Numbered from the stretch's first letter, positions 21,398 through 33,314 are shown. The stretch: 64,000 bases of DNA from Candolleomyces eurysporus (GCA_027579435.1 JANBPK010001190.1:1-64000), one strand, 5' to 3'. A program made the numbers and translations. Notes: generated by a model not told the origin, from the letters alone.

Positions 21398-23234
21398 ATG
21401 AAGTATTTTTCCACTCGAGGAGGAGCCCAGAAACTCTCATTTGAAGAGGTCAATCCAACCAGCGTTCTTTCTATTCAAATTCCTGAAGTCGATCTATTCC
21501 AATAGACTGTACTCATTGGGCTGGCCCCGAACGGTGGTCTCTACATCCCAGAACATATCCCCAAGCTACCCGAGAACTGGCTCACCGAATGGAAGGACTA
21601 CTCATTCGTGGACCTCTCTGTCGCAGTTCTCTCTTTGTACATTTCTCCTGAAGAAATTTCGAAGGAGGAACTGCGATCCCTCGTTCAAAAGTCTTACAGC
21701 ACCTTCCGGCATCCAGATGTGACTCCACTCCACAAACTGGATGACAAGACGTTCGTTCTGGAACTGTTCCACGGACCCACTTTTGCTTTCAAGGATGTGG
21801 CGCTTCAGTTACTCGGAAACCTTTTCGAGTTCTTCCTTCTTCGACGGAATGCCAAGAAGGGTCTGGAGGAGACGCCCGAAACTTTGACCGTCGTTGGGGC
21901 GACCAGTGGAGATACCGGCAGGTGAGTATTACACCGGGCCTGATATGTATCTCATCTCTGAAGTATCTTTCGTTTCAGTGCCGCCATTTACGGTCTCCGT
22001 GGCAAAGAAAATGTTTCCATCTTCATTCTTCACCCCAAGGGACGGATCTCTCCTATCCAGGAGGCCCAGATGACAACTGTTACCGACTCGAACGTTCACA
22101 ATATCGCCGTGAAGAGTACGTTCGATGACTGTCAGGTATAGCTTACCCCACATACGGCCGCAACGATGTCTAACAGATCGTCCCTAGGATATTGTCAAAG
22201 CCTTGTTCGCTGACAAGGAGTTCAACGCCAAGCATCATCTCGGAGCCGTCAACTCAATAAACTGGGCACGCATTCTCGCACAGACCGTCTACTACTTCCT
22301 CTCCTTCTTCCATATCCGATCGCAACTACCAGCTGGTACATCACCAGATGACATCGAAATCCAATATGTCGTCCCAACAGGCAACTTCGGCGACATCCTT
22401 GCTGCGTACTATGCCAAAAAGATGGGACTTCCCGTCGGCAAACTCGTCGTCGCTACCAACGCAAACGATATCCTGGCACGGTTCTGGAAACATGGCAAGT
22501 ACGAGAAGGTCGACTCTGAATCCAAGTCCGACGTGATTGTGTCTGTTGATGCAAGCGGAGTCAAGGAAACTCTCAGCCCGGCCATGGACATCCTTGTATC
22601 CAGCAACTTTGAGCGACTCCTCTGGTACCTCGCCTACGAGCACGCGTCTGGAAATACGGATGAAGCGAAGAGGCAAGAAGCCTGCGCTACCCTCGACGGC
22701 TGGATGAACAAGGTCAAGACTAATGGCCGAGTGGAAATTCCTATACAAGCTCTAGAGACGGCTCGCAAAGATTTCATTGCAGCGCGGGTGTCGGATGAAG
22801 AGGTAAGACTTGTCAACCTTTCAACATGCTTGATGCTGATAGCGTTTGTTAGACTCTGGCGACCATCAAAGCGTTCTTCGATGGTCAGCCCTCCTACATC
22901 GCGGACCCACACACTGCAGTCGGTCTTGCAACTGCTCGCCGTTTGCAGCCAGAAAAGTTCGTTGAATAATCATTGACTCAACGTCCTTGCTGACATGCTC
23001 GTCCTTTTTAGCGCGGACAACGTTCGACAAATCGTTCTTTCGACGGCGCACCCTGCCAAATTCTCGGAAGCAGTTTCTCGCGCTCTCGACGGTTCACCAA
23101 AATTCGATTTCGACCGCGATGTCTTCCCCTCGGAACTTCGTGGCTTGCTCGAGAAAGAAAGAAGGGTCATTGATGTTGAACGTCCTGACATAGACTTGGT
23201 GAAGGCCGTCATAGAGAGCTTTGCCAAGCAATGA
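21398..23234 (+). CDS. THR4: Threonine synthase (521 aa, 6 exons)
   Basis: Pyridoxal-phosphate enzyme that converts O-phosphohomoserine to threonine, the last step of threonine synthesis. Exons are 21398-21448, 21506-21921, 21979-22135, 22188-22802, 22853-22956 and 23012-23234 and total 1566 nt in frame, matching the usual ~515 residues. Diagnostic motifs are LAPNGGLYIPEHIPKLP near residue 20, FHGPTFAFKDVALQLLGN with the cofactor lysine, VGATSGDTGSAAIYGLRG across splice 2, ILHPKGRISPIQEAQM, GAVNSINWARILAQ, and VPTGNFGDILAAYYAKKMG. Intron 5 uses a GTTCGT donor. The gene converges on the minus-strand gene at 23351 with 116 bp between stops. No frame damage is present. Confidence 0.97.
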
Positions 23235-23350
23235 AGTAGAATGATTATACTGGAGCTAAGATAACTCATTATGAAGGGGTCTGTGTATATACGGGCGACT
23301 CGAGACGAAGATGTGTAATAATGTACAAAATAGATCGGGAATTTTGATAT

Positions 23351-24196
23351 TCATTGTCCGTAATCTTTCTGGTAGTGTCGTCTCAATCGTGGTGTGACCG
23401 CGGTGAGGATGGGTACTACGTCAAATATTGAAGCTCAATGTTAGCAGCGTGGTGGCACTTCGAAAAAGAGGTACTCACTTGCGTCCAAGGTGAAATCGTC
23501 CTCATCCTCCGAATCATCGCTTATCGAACTTCTCTGAAGTCGATGCTCTTCACGAATTGTTATATACCTGACTAGCGCGGGATCAAGTGGACGCCATGGC
23601 TGAGGGTTTGTGGGTAGCTCCGGCAGTATCGCTTTAACCTTTTCAATTTCGTCTTTCCAGGAAAGCACCTCTTTGACTTCCTGTTCTGAAGAAACATCGG
23701 CGGCCATAGGATCATCGCCCAGAGGTTTTATAGAGGAGGCTGTCCGGTTCGATGATGGCTCTGAGTAGGGGAGACTCGCAAGTTCGTCTGGGTACTTGGA
23801 AGAGGATTGAGTCTGGCTTCTTGTAATTCTCGAGGTTCGGGATGAGGAACAGCCGACCGATGGAGGCTTGGCATAAGGAGAGCTTCTGGATCGAGGAGAG
23901 GCTCTTGTGCGTCGTTCTGGCCCAGGTGAGGTTGTCTGGCTTTTGATCTCCCCCTCCTGAGAGTCAAGAGGAGGCGCCTGGAGGGATTTTTTACCAAGGC
24001 TTCCTGTGATATCGGGAGTTGCGGGGGACATAGTAATCGCAAGTTCGCTAGATACCACCATAGGTGTGGGACCTTGTTGGTCAACCTGAGGCTGACTGAT
24101 CACTGGTACCGGGACGGTATCTGAGGTCCGCGTGGAAGTTGAGCGAGTTTTGGGTCGAGATGAGGGGTTTGTCTGAGGAACACGAGGGGAGCCCAT
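23351..24196 (-). CDS. Uncharacterised disordered protein (260 aa, 2 exons)
   Basis: Exon 1 is 24196-23479 and exon 2 is 23415-23351 (783 nt in frame). Splicing out 63 nt replaces a poor read-through tail with IPILTAVTPRLRRHYQKDYG, which supports this structure. Residues 1-150 are Ser/Thr/Pro/Arg-rich and disordered, including the basic RTRASPRSRSSPYAKP. Residues 165-230 look ordered and helical (SWKDEIEKVKAILPELP, PALVRYITIREEHRL). An acidic stretch (SDDSEDEDDF) precedes the final exon. The profile suggests a nuclear protein, but I recognise no family. Confidence 0.75.
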
Positions 24197-24915
24197 ATTA
24201 ATAGATCAAGGGGTATATGAGAGAGTGGCACGAAGTCGTAGCGCTGAAGGTCTACGGGGAATCAGAAATTAATTTATAGCGTTCTGTGCTGCAGATGATG
24301 GGCCTACATTGATAAGATGATTTAGGAGAAGTAGGATCAAATAGCAGGTTACGGGAGCGGGTGTGAATGAGGTTTAATATAGGAAAGGGAAGCAAAGCCT
24401 TTGTCACGGCCGAAAATGGCATGTCCCTTCTATGATGGCTCAAAGAGCTTAAACTGTCTTTGATTCCTTTGAGCTCTTTCAAGGCATTCGAAATCGCCCG
24501 TAGCCGTCAATCGCTGAGACAACAGACTCAGGTAATTATAATACCACCTTGATTTCGGAAAACTCGCCCTGACTCTTTTTAGCACAATCAACAACAAAGG
24601 GAATGGTGGCCTCTCCATCCGTTTTCGGGTCCTGAAGAGCTATCAAAAAATTGAAAAATCCCCTTCGGTTCTAAACTCGAACATTCGAATAGGCCATTAT
24701 AGGCCAGCGCAAAAAATATCATTGCATCTCCCTGATCATTTGATTCCGGACGCGCTAAAAATAGAGCTACGCCGGGGGCTGGACCAATTCTCAACTCATC
24801 GCGTGACGTCATCATGCCTCGGCGGCCTGTTAAGGGCCAGCGCTCGCCGGAAGCAAATTCAGCAAATTCCTTTCCCCATCCATAGCGCAAATCTCGAAGT
24901 CCCCGCTTTTTACAT
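24197..24915. other. Divergent intergenic promoter region
   Basis: Lies between the start codons of the minus-strand gene (24196) and the NTF2-like gene (24916). No coding frame is supported. It contains the palindromic CRE-type site described separately. Confidence 0.6.
24804..24811. promoter_or_regulatory. CRE/ATF-type palindrome TGACGTCA
   Basis: A perfect TGACGTCA octamer lies 105 bp upstream of the NTF2-like gene start, in a divergent promoter. This is the consensus for CREB/ATF-type bZIP factors (Atf1 in fungi). Binding is inferred from the match only. Confidence 0.4.
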
Positions 24916-25744
24916 ATGGAGAACCCGGCAAAGGACATCCACAAGATCTTCAACTTGATTGATTGTGCTCATTCTCCCGAATTGCAAAAGGCGGCTATCG
25001 AGAAGTATTTCCTACCTGACGCTGGGCTCAAGTATCCCGTGTTTCAGGTTGAACGGGGACCTGGAGGTAGGGACAGGATCTTGAAGCTTTATCAGTACGC
25101 CGGATTCCAGTTGTCTACTCACGACCCACTGTCTGAATCAAGGGTTAGGTGGCTTCATATTGTGTCTCCCAAGACGAAAGGAGTCATCACACATGTCGGT
25201 AAGTAGTTGTTTCTCGGACGTGTCAGGCCGCTTGAGATTCACACTTTATGACTTGGAAGTCTATGATAAATCTTCACATGCACTCTTACTCGATGTCACT
25301 CAGCACCTGGATCTCATTTACCTCCCGTTCTGGAAGAGCACGTCGAGGTGAGCGAATCGAGTGCCCGTTGAATTCGAAAATATGGCCAGACTGACGCGTT
25401 TCTAGAATGCTCACCCGATTGAGCTTGGAGAAGCATGGAGGATTGCAGTACATTGCGTTCCAAGAAGACTTCATGCATCCTGATGTACGTATGCTTCCAC
25501 TTTCACTCGAATCCAATCTCACACTACCCTCTAGGATTTAGCTGGGCTTCTCTTGCCTCCAATGAAGACGGTGTTGCAGACTCTTCTCTGGATGGTGGCC
25601 ATCTTCCTGACCGTATTGGCTATGGTCGCTCAGTTCCTTGGCATATTCGCCGTTAGGAAAAGGAGGGAGGATGACATCAAGGGTCGTCGTAGGGAAAGGA
25701 GAAGGAAGAACAAGAACGGAACCGGTGAGACGCCCATTCTTTGA
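24916..25744 (+). CDS. SigF-type NTF2-like membrane protein (230 aa, 4 exons)
   Basis: Exons 24916-25198, 25227-25347, 25406-25484 and 25535-25744 give 693 nt in frame. The N-terminal MENPAKDIHKIFNLI and the following EKYFLPDAGLKYPVF are typical of the fungal SigF-like NTF2-like domain. The remaining domain includes LYDLEVYD, LLLDVTQHLDLIYLPFWKS and a Leu-rich LTRLSLEKHGGLQYI strand. A single hydrophobic helix (LLWMVAIFLTVLAMVAQFLG) follows, then a strongly basic tail (RRRERRRKNKN). The product is therefore likely a tail-anchored membrane protein with a cytosolic NTF2 fold. Ligand and process are unknown. Intron 1 is only 28 nt (25199-25226) and contains an in-frame stop if retained. Confidence 0.85.
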
Positions 25745-26021
25745 CCTCTAAGCCATTAGCCCTAATTCAGAGAGTAGATACAATGGTATCCGACGGAACC
25801 ATGCAGGAAGAGAATGGGAAAGGGAAGGAGGACGGACAGAAAGAGGGTGTCGTGGCTCGAAACTGAGGCTTCAGTCGATATACATATTATCATAGCACAT
25901 ATACATATACCCTTTCATACTATACACATACTTAACATATTTCAGAATCGCAGAGTCATATACAGCAAACAGGAGAGGCGCAAGGAATGAGTTAATTGAT
26001 AAAAACAGAACGCCGGCAGGT

Positions 26022-28088
26022 TCATCGTCCCAAGAATTCGAATAGCTTCGACGATGGGTCAATCCAGAGAGCCTTGTCGTGCCTGGTGTCGCTCGGAACT
26101 GGGAGTGGAATCAGATCCAGCTTCTGCTCGTAAAGACTACGTCGAATATCGCGGTGCTTAGGGCGCGTCATAGCTGTACGGGATATGTCAGCGGAAACCG
26201 CAGTGTTTGGGCGAATTGAGACGTACAGATTTCGGAGAGGTGATCGAAGATAGGCCTTGAATACGAATTAAGCTCTTGAAAAATGAGTGAGAAGGAATAG
26301 AACTAACTGATTGGTTACTTCGTCGATGAAGAAAGGATGGGAATAAAGTCTCTTATAGCCGGATCGGCGTCTCCAATTAACCGTAAGAAGCTGCAGAAAG
26401 GTTAGTCAGATAACGAATGGGCGACTGAAGCGCGACGTACTTCATAAAAGAGATCGGCTTTGTCTTGGCCAATTCCTTGTCTGGCCAGAAAGCCATAATA
26501 TCCTCGACGTGATCCAGTGTTCTTGGCCTGAGTACGTTCGATGTGGAAGGACTTCATTATGCCGGGCTTGAAAATCTAGTTCCAACATTACGGTTAGAAC
26601 ATACTTTCTGAGCGATGGAGGGACAACGTACAGAGGACTCCTGGAGAGTCGCTAGCTCATAAAGGAGCACGCCGAGACTATAGTAGTCTGCTTTTAAGCC
26701 ATAGATGGCCTTTTCTTGCTGGCGCTCCTGCGGATCTGCTGCGTGGTTCTTCAAGTACGCCACGGGGTTGGCTCTTTGGACTTCGGGTGCCATATATCCC
26801 AGGGTTCCGAGGAAGAGGTAGGCATACTTCTCCTCTGGATCAAGAGGTTCTCGTCGTTCCGAAACGAAGGCAAGGCCCAAGTCTGCAATCCGCAAATTAC
26901 GTCGCCAGTCTATGAGGACGTTGTCAGGCTTGATGTCGCGGTGGATGACGCCAATGCTATGGAGATAATTTATTCCTGCAGCCTGCGCGCATTTTAAAAG
27001 GGTAAATAAAACATTATCGAGAAAAACGCTCACCATCTGAGCGGCCCACAGCTGGAAATTCTCGAGAACTTCGTAAGCTGCAGGATCTTTGAACACCAGT
27101 AGTAAATCGCCTTGGCAAACGTCCTGCCGAGTTGAGTTAGTCTAAACCCAATGAAGCGAGACAAGACGCTTACGAATATGTAGATACGAGCTTCAAGAAC
27201 ACGCTCATCGATGAACGCATCCAAAGGATGAATGAAATGCGCTCCCGCCTCTTCCTCTTTACCCTCTGGCCGTCGAGAATGTAGCAACCGCCTGTGCGCC
27301 CGAAGCTCCGGTAACGAGCTCATCAGTAGGTCCTCGTCAGCCTTAAAGGCAATCTTCACAAAGACAAGCGGACCGTCCCTGAATCGTGGGGTGGAAGCAA
27401 GCTGAGCGAAACTAGTGGCCCCTCCGGAACCGTGTTTAGCTTTGCGCAACCAAATTATTTTGAAATTTGGGTAGTCATCTGTAGCAGAAGGCATGTCGGA
27501 CAAAAGTGAATCGACCGCCGTCCAGGTGTAGTCGCGGAAAGCTGGTTCGGAGTCGCCTTGAGGCTGTGCGGGATGGGGTGCTGTTAGAAGGACCTTGGAG
27601 GACGTGACAATAGGACGTCGCTTGGGTGTTCTTTCGTGAGCATCCCCGTCGTCTGGGTGTAGTTGGCTCTCTCCAATTTTTGCAGAAGGGTTTTCTGGCT
27701 TGTGGTCGGCATTTGGTTGGAATAAGACGGTGGCATGCTTTCCGGTGAGCGATGGGAGGAATACGCGCTTGAACGCGGCGATTTTACCAGGAGATGTCGG
27801 AGGCAAGCGTAACTGTTTCTTGGGTGTGGTGGGAAGAGGTGAAGGGGAAGACACCCGTGGCCTATCCGCCAGCACCGTATTCCCCAACGTTTCGCAAATG
27901 TCAATGCCACCATATATATAAAGGGAATCCGTCGGCGCAGGCGGAGGAGGAGGGGGGAAGAACACCCGTGGACGCTCTGTGAGTGCCTCTTCGAGAGTTT
28001 TCTCGCAGTCGTTACGACTGGTGACCTCTCCATCAGAAGTGGCTAAGCCAGGGCTGGCGAAGACAATAGACTGGAGTGTGGCAGCCAT
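26022..28088 (-). CDS. Serine/threonine protein kinase (584 aa, 7 exons)
   Basis: Exons (minus strand) 28088-27174, 27123-27034, 26982-26632, 26575-26441, 26390-26308, 26255-26227 and 26173-26022 total 1755 nt in frame. Residues 1-200 are Pro/Ser-rich and disordered. The kinase domain begins near residue 205 with a glycine-rich loop (KHGSGGATS) and the lysine in FVKIAFKA. It continues with YLHSIGVIHRDIKPDNVLI, ADLGLAF (DLG in place of DFG), GTLGYMAPE and KADYYSLGVLLYELAT. It ends with WRRRSGYKRLYSHPFF. The ATG at 28088 is chosen because a pyrimidine tract precedes it; the frame stays open to 28310. The family within the kinome is unclear. A 29 nt exon (26227-26255) is needed for a good C-terminus. 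Confidence 0.88.
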
Positions 28089-28670
28089 TGTGAAGAGGGA
28101 GAGAGCCAAGGAGGCGAGGAGGGAAAGACCTGCTCGAGTTGGTCGATATTGAGGAGGGAGCTGTGCTGAGGTCAGACCGGACATTGAATGTTTGAAAACA
28201 CTGGTGCTATCGAGGACATTCACGTCCAAAAATGGTCGGATATCCGGGATTCGCCACATTTGGACTACAATGAACAGGATTGTCCGCGTCGGCGCTGGAG
28301 CTACGTTCACAATCGTCCTCGCTCCTCAGCTTTTTTGAGCAAAATACGCTTTGGTGTCAGCCTTTTTTCGAAATTCCAGGTCCAGTATGAGACATTCCAA
28401 TACGCTGGGGCCACGATACGCTAGAGGGAGAGCCGTAAAAAGCCCATCAGATGGGCAGCCATCCCAAAAAAGAGCAGAGGAAGATCATGATTCAGAGTTG
28501 TTGCCAGTCTAGAGTCGAGAACAAGGGTTGCGAGAGGAAGGGCAGGAGGAGGTAGGTGAATTGATGCGCCCACTGATGCGCCCAGCGCCACCGACGCGCT
28601 GCAAAATAGTGACAAATAAGAATTTCCTTTGGCCGGGAATAGGCTGGGATAGAGCTCCTCTCGCACTATT
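28089..28670. other. Divergent promoter region (kinase and JIP5)
   Basis: About 580 bp separates the two divergent start codons. Frames inside it (for example 28421-28718 on the minus strand) are biased by purine/pyrimidine tracts and not conserved. No clear TATA box was found. Confidence 0.5.
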
Positions 28671-30496
28671 ATGCCTGAAATCGCCGTCGGTGCCCAGGTT
28701 TTCGACGTCGTATTCCATCCAAATCGGCCAATCGTCTACACTGGGCTGTTAACTGGGCATATCAAGGCGTTTTCGTACAACGACCAAGGCTCACCCCAAT
28801 CCCTCTTTTCCTTGCGCCCGTCGAAGCGTTCATGTCGTGGTTTATCCATTAACGGGGATGGTTCGAGATTGTATGCGGTGGGAAAATCAAAGGCTTTGAG
28901 GTGGGTGGTTGTGCATCAAGCGTTGAACAGGTTGTTAAGCGCAAAATCCAGTGTCATAGACATTGCAACCCAGAGCATAGACATTCGGAGTGCAGCCCAC
29001 GAGTAGGTGCTGGCATAGCAGTTGGCAGCCAGGAGTACATGTTGACGTCTGAAGCATTTTCCAGTTGTGCTATCAACCGTGTAAAAAGCTTGACATCCTG
29101 GATGGTTGCGACTGGTGACGATGACGGCACGGTGAAAGTGAGTGTCGAGCCGTCTCAATCCGCGATCGGGCGGACGCTTATCAATATTGTTGCCCATTTT
29201 CTGAAGCTCTGGGATCCCAGGCAACGCGAAGCAGCAAAGACTTACACGCAACANTTTTGACTATATCTCTGATTTTCTATGGCTGCCCGACAAAAAGCAG
29301 CTCGTTTCAACGAGGTACAGTCGTGATTCCTAAACACATCCGAGTCGGTCTTACACCCCTGATGCAGTGGAGACGGAACTCTTTCTGTGATGGATGTACG
29401 GGCTAAGAAGCCTGAACCTATCGCGCACTCGGAGGATCAAGAGGATGAATTATTGTCCATCGCAGCGATCAAGGGGTAAGTATCGACCGAAAATCGTCGC
29501 AGCACTGTCTAGGATAGCCCCTGGCCCCAGTGACTGTCCGCAGCAATGCATACATGTACAAGACGCTGAATCTGCATGAGGCCGGGACAATCTTATCTTT
29601 TCTATCATCATCCTATCAGCGCCCAACTAACTTTGCCATCTTTGTAGGCAATCGAAAATTTTAATTGGCACGCAGCTAGGCGTAATTTCGGTTTTCAACC
29701 GCAATAAAGGGTGGGCAGATTGCGTGGACAGGATACCAGGGTTCGTTGTTTATAGCCAAATTGAGACAATCTGCCTTGATTGCCTGAACTTCTACTCCAC
29801 AGTCACCCTCTGTCCGTCGACGCACTTTGCAATATCCCCGATGTTCCTGGAGTTGATGCCACCAGTACTGTACTCACAGGATCCTCGGATGGCTTCGTCA
29901 GAGCAGTTCAGATTCTCCCCACCAAGCTGCTTGGCGTTGTAGCTGACCATGGGGAATTCCCTGTAGAGCGCATTGCGGTCGGAGAAGGGGTGGGTCAGGC
30001 TGATGAAATGGAACCCGATGCAGCCAGGAGTGACAGGAACGTGAAGCCGTCTGTGGATGCCGACGGTGAGGCAGAATCCGAGGAAGCTTTATCGCGACCA
30101 AAGAGGTGGTGGGTTGGCAGTGTTGGCCACGATGATACCCTTCGAATGACAGACCTAGAGGGCTTCTTCCGCGAGATTACGGAAGAAGCGATGTCCAAGG
30201 CCGCTCTCAATTCTGATGTTGACGATGAAGACAGCGAAGTGGAGTGGGATCTCAGCGATGGTGAGGACGATGCTCAGACTGCGGCATCACCCAAAGGCGA
30301 TCCTGAAACCGGTGATGAAGATGGAACAAAGACAAAAGACGACGAGAGCAAGGATGAGGAGGATGAGGACCAGGCAGATGAGGTAAAGGCTGTCAACAAA
30401 AAGCGAAAGCGCTCAGAAAAGGATTCCATCAAGAAATCAAAAAAAGGCAAAAAGCAACAAGTTCCCATTGACCGCAGCTTCTTCGATGGACTATGA
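28671..30496 (+). CDS. JIP5: WD-repeat ribosome-biogenesis protein JIP5/WDR55 (451 aa, 7 exons)
   Basis: Exons 28671-28900, 28952-29002, 29065-29137, 29207-29314, 29368-29475, 29648-29740 and 29803-30496. The N-terminus MPEIAVGAQVFDVVFHP and TGLLTGHIKAFSY, the blades ATGDDDGTVK-LWDPRQR, SGDGTLSVMDVR, GTQLGVISVFNR and SVDALCNIPDVPGVD, and the C-terminus VPIDRSFFDGL identify the JIP5 family. The tail has acidic (EDEDQADE) and basic (KKRKRSEK) clusters, usual for nucleolar factors. Family members act in 60S subunit maturation. The N at 29254 breaks the frame in exon 4. Reading without it restores TYTQHFDYISDF, so it is probably a spurious base. Intron 5 is unusually long (172 nt). Confidence 0.93.
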
Positions 30497-31065
30497 CCAG
30501 TTTCCCTGTTATGATGATTTCATTTTGTTCTTAATTCAATTCCGAGCTTCTCTCCTTTCTGATCAGTGCCCATGGTGAGAACCGCCATGCAGCCGGGGGA
30601 ACCCTTGACCGGCCTATCCGTATGGACCCCTTCTGCAATATGGCTTGGTTTCTTCTCGTGGGAGGGGCGCGTCTTTGGGAATGCAAGAGTATTAGGGTAT
30701 CTTCTGTAGACGATGGAACGGAAGTTATGGGCAAAATGTTTGTTTTAGTCGAATCACATTCCGAATCCGGTATTCAAGGCTGTTGGTCGCGTCCTCCCGC
30801 AAACCGCCTCCTTCATCCTCTACGCGCGCGTCGCTATCGACAGTATAAGTCCAGAAAACATCCAGCATGGGCCACCTGAACCGAGCATCTCTGACATTAC
30901 GAAAGGGGTTCATGCACCCCACCACACGTGGCCACCCTGGTCGGATCATAGCGCCCTTCATAAGGTTGACTCTGCTGTCCTCCAGCACTCCCTCTTTCAT
31001 TCCCAACGCCTACACCAGCCGAGGACTAGCTTTCTAGCGAGAAGATTATCTATACGTCAGTCGCC
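30497..31065. other. Intergenic, no supported gene
   Basis: Opposed frames at 30622-30879 (+) and 30725-31006 (-) have no conserved features. Likely the 3' region of JIP5 and the promoter of the dehydrogenase gene. Confidence 0.5.
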
Positions 31066-33314
31066 ATGCTCAGTAGACGCCTTGTAGCCCACAGTTTGGC
31101 AAGGGGTCGTTCGGTGCGCGCCCTGTCCACAAGGGCGTCTGAAATCCTGTCAAAGTTTGGTATCAACGGGGCAGAAGAACTTCAAGGCGTGTATGATGGT
31201 ACATGGCGCGGTTCAGGGGAGGTAGTGTCATCGATCTGTCCAACAACTGGCGAGACACTTGCCAAAGTCAGGACAGCAACTCCACTCGAGGTTGAAGAGG
31301 CGTTGGCAAGGACCCGGGAGGCCTATGTCGAGTTCCGCAGTACGCACCCGTTCCGCTTCCCCATCTTTGATAGCAAATTTATTGACTGTTGTATTGCCTC
31401 CAAGATGTACCCGCTCCGAAACGCGGTGAGATCTTGAGGCAAATCCGAGAGGCTTTGGCTGCAAAGGTTCGTACTTACGACCGCTGCTCGTGATGTCATG
31501 CGCCTAGAGAGCGGGCCTATACTTATGCGTTGCTATACAGCGTGACGACTTGGGAGCACTCGTCTCTCTGGAGATGGGTAAAATTCGAACAGAGGGTGTT
31601 GGTGAAGTGCAAGAATTTGTTGACATCGTACGCGACGTCCCCTGCAACCTCCTAAACGATAAATTGACAGCGCTTTGACAGTGTGATTATGCTGTCGGTT
31701 TGTCGAGGATGATGAATGGCAGGGTTGTTGCCTCCGAGCGACCAGGGCACTCTATTCTGGAAGGTGATTTAAATCTAAGATAAACTTTAACCCTTGTGTT
31801 CACTTGTTGCCACGCCTTCTGCAGTCCCAAATCCTTTAGGAGTTGTCGCCGTACTTTCTGCCTTCAACTTTCCCGTCGCAGTCTATGGTTGGTAAGTAAT
31901 CTTTGGCATCCAACGGTTTGGTCCCATTTTGACACTCCGAAAAGGAATCTCGCTCTTTCTCTGGCAGCTGGTAACGCGACCATTTGGAAACCCTCACCGA
32001 CAACCCCTCTGTGTTCCATCGCGGTCACTCGAATCATATCACGCGTTTTCGAAGAAAATGGGATACCTGGAGCAGTGGCTAGTCTCGTCACCGGTGGGAA
32101 GGAAGCCGGAGAGGCACTCGTGGAAAGTCCTAGCGTGGAATTAGGTGAGTTCCTGATAAGTTCAATTTTGCCTTGTCTGATCCATTTTCCAGTTTCATTT
32201 ACTGGAAGTGAACGAGTTGGGCGAATTGTTGGCCAGGCAGTTGCTTCCCGTTTCGGGAAGGTGATACTTGAACTTGGAGGGAACAATGGTGCGAAGATTA
32301 GATTCTTTGTGACGGAAGCGATCTCACACTTGTTCGTTGACCGCAGCTTCCATTATCATGCCGGATGCGGATCTGTCTCTGGCTGTTCCAGCTGTTTTTT
32401 TTCGGCGCAGTAGGGACTGCTGGCCAACGCTGCACCTCGACACGAAGGCTGTATCTTCACCGTGAGGTAGCCGACGAATTTTTGACGCGGTTGAAAACCT
32501 TGTACAGTTCCGTAGTTGCTGGTGATCCTCTGTCAAAGGACACGCTTCTTGGACCGTTACACACAGGCAGTGCCTGTGATGTCTATGGTCAGGCTATCGA
32601 GAAACTGCGATCTCTCGGTGCTGATATCATCACGGGTGGTGAGCGTTATCAGCGAGAAGAGTTGCAAAGTGGAAATTTCGTCAAACCTACGATTTCACTC
32701 CCTAAATCCGTGAATCCGAAGGACGATATATGGAGCACCGAGATATTTGCGCCAATCCTAAACGTTGCCATCTTTGATGAGCTCGAACAGGCAATCGATT
32801 GGAACAATGCCGTTCCCCAGGGCTTGTCCAGCAGCCTCTGGACGAGGGATGTTCGTAATGTTGGGCGTTGGATCGGTCCATCTGGTTCCGATGCTGGAAT
32901 TGTCAACGTACGTCGGCAAGCAGAGACGCGGGACAGGGCTGTCTGACCAAAATTGCTTCCGAACGTTTCTAGGTAAACGTAGGCACTAGTGGTGCTGAGA
33001 TTGGTGCTGCGTTTGGAGGAAACAAGGTTCGTAACTTCAATGTACCCTGCTTGCGCTTAGCTAACTGATTTCGCCCTTCTGCAGAGCACGGGCTGGTGAG
33101 TTCTGTTTTGAGCGATAAATGGCCGTGTATTCATTGCTATTGAATCGCAGGGGTCGTGAATCTGGCGGCGACGCGTGGAAGCAATATGTTCGATGGAGTG
33201 CCTGCACCAGTACGTCCTGACTCGTTTGTTGGTCGAGTGGCTAACGCGTTGTTCTTTCTAGTCAATTACAGCAACGCAGCTCCGTTGGCCCAAGGAGTCA
33301 GCTTTGCATCATAG
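31066..33314 (+). CDS. ALDH7-type aldehyde dehydrogenase (~534 aa, 12 exons; T-run frameshift)
   Basis: NAD-dependent aldehyde dehydrogenase of the ALDH7 (antiquitin, aminoadipate-semialdehyde) family. Exons start at 31066, 31405, 31541, 31682, 31825, 31945, 32193, 32347, 32973, 33085, 33151 and 33262. Motifs in order: [62 protein letters not shown] with the general base, [12 protein letters not shown] with the catalytic cysteine, EIFAPILNV, and [19 protein letters not shown], the last typical of ALDH7. The N-terminus ([20 protein letters not shown]) looks like a mitochondrial presequence. Exon 10 has 11 nt (33085-33095). Total exon length is 1606 nt, one too many: a run of eight Ts (32395-32402) shifts the frame between VPAVFF and [10 protein letters not shown]. 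Sequencing error is likelier than a real break, since everything else is intact. Confidence 0.92.

Noticed and set aside
22974..22980. TGACTCA (Gcn4-type site) near THR4
   Set aside because: It lies in intron 5, not the promoter, and another TGACTCA occurs in an unrelated intron near 52956, so chance is likely.
28187..28310. Upstream start of the kinase at 28310
   Set aside because: The extra N-terminal part is translated from a pyrimidine tract typical of a leader; the ATG at 28088 follows it directly.
31066..33314. Calling the aldehyde dehydrogenase a pseudogene
   Set aside because: Apart from one homopolymer position, all twelve exons, splice sites and catalytic residues are intact.
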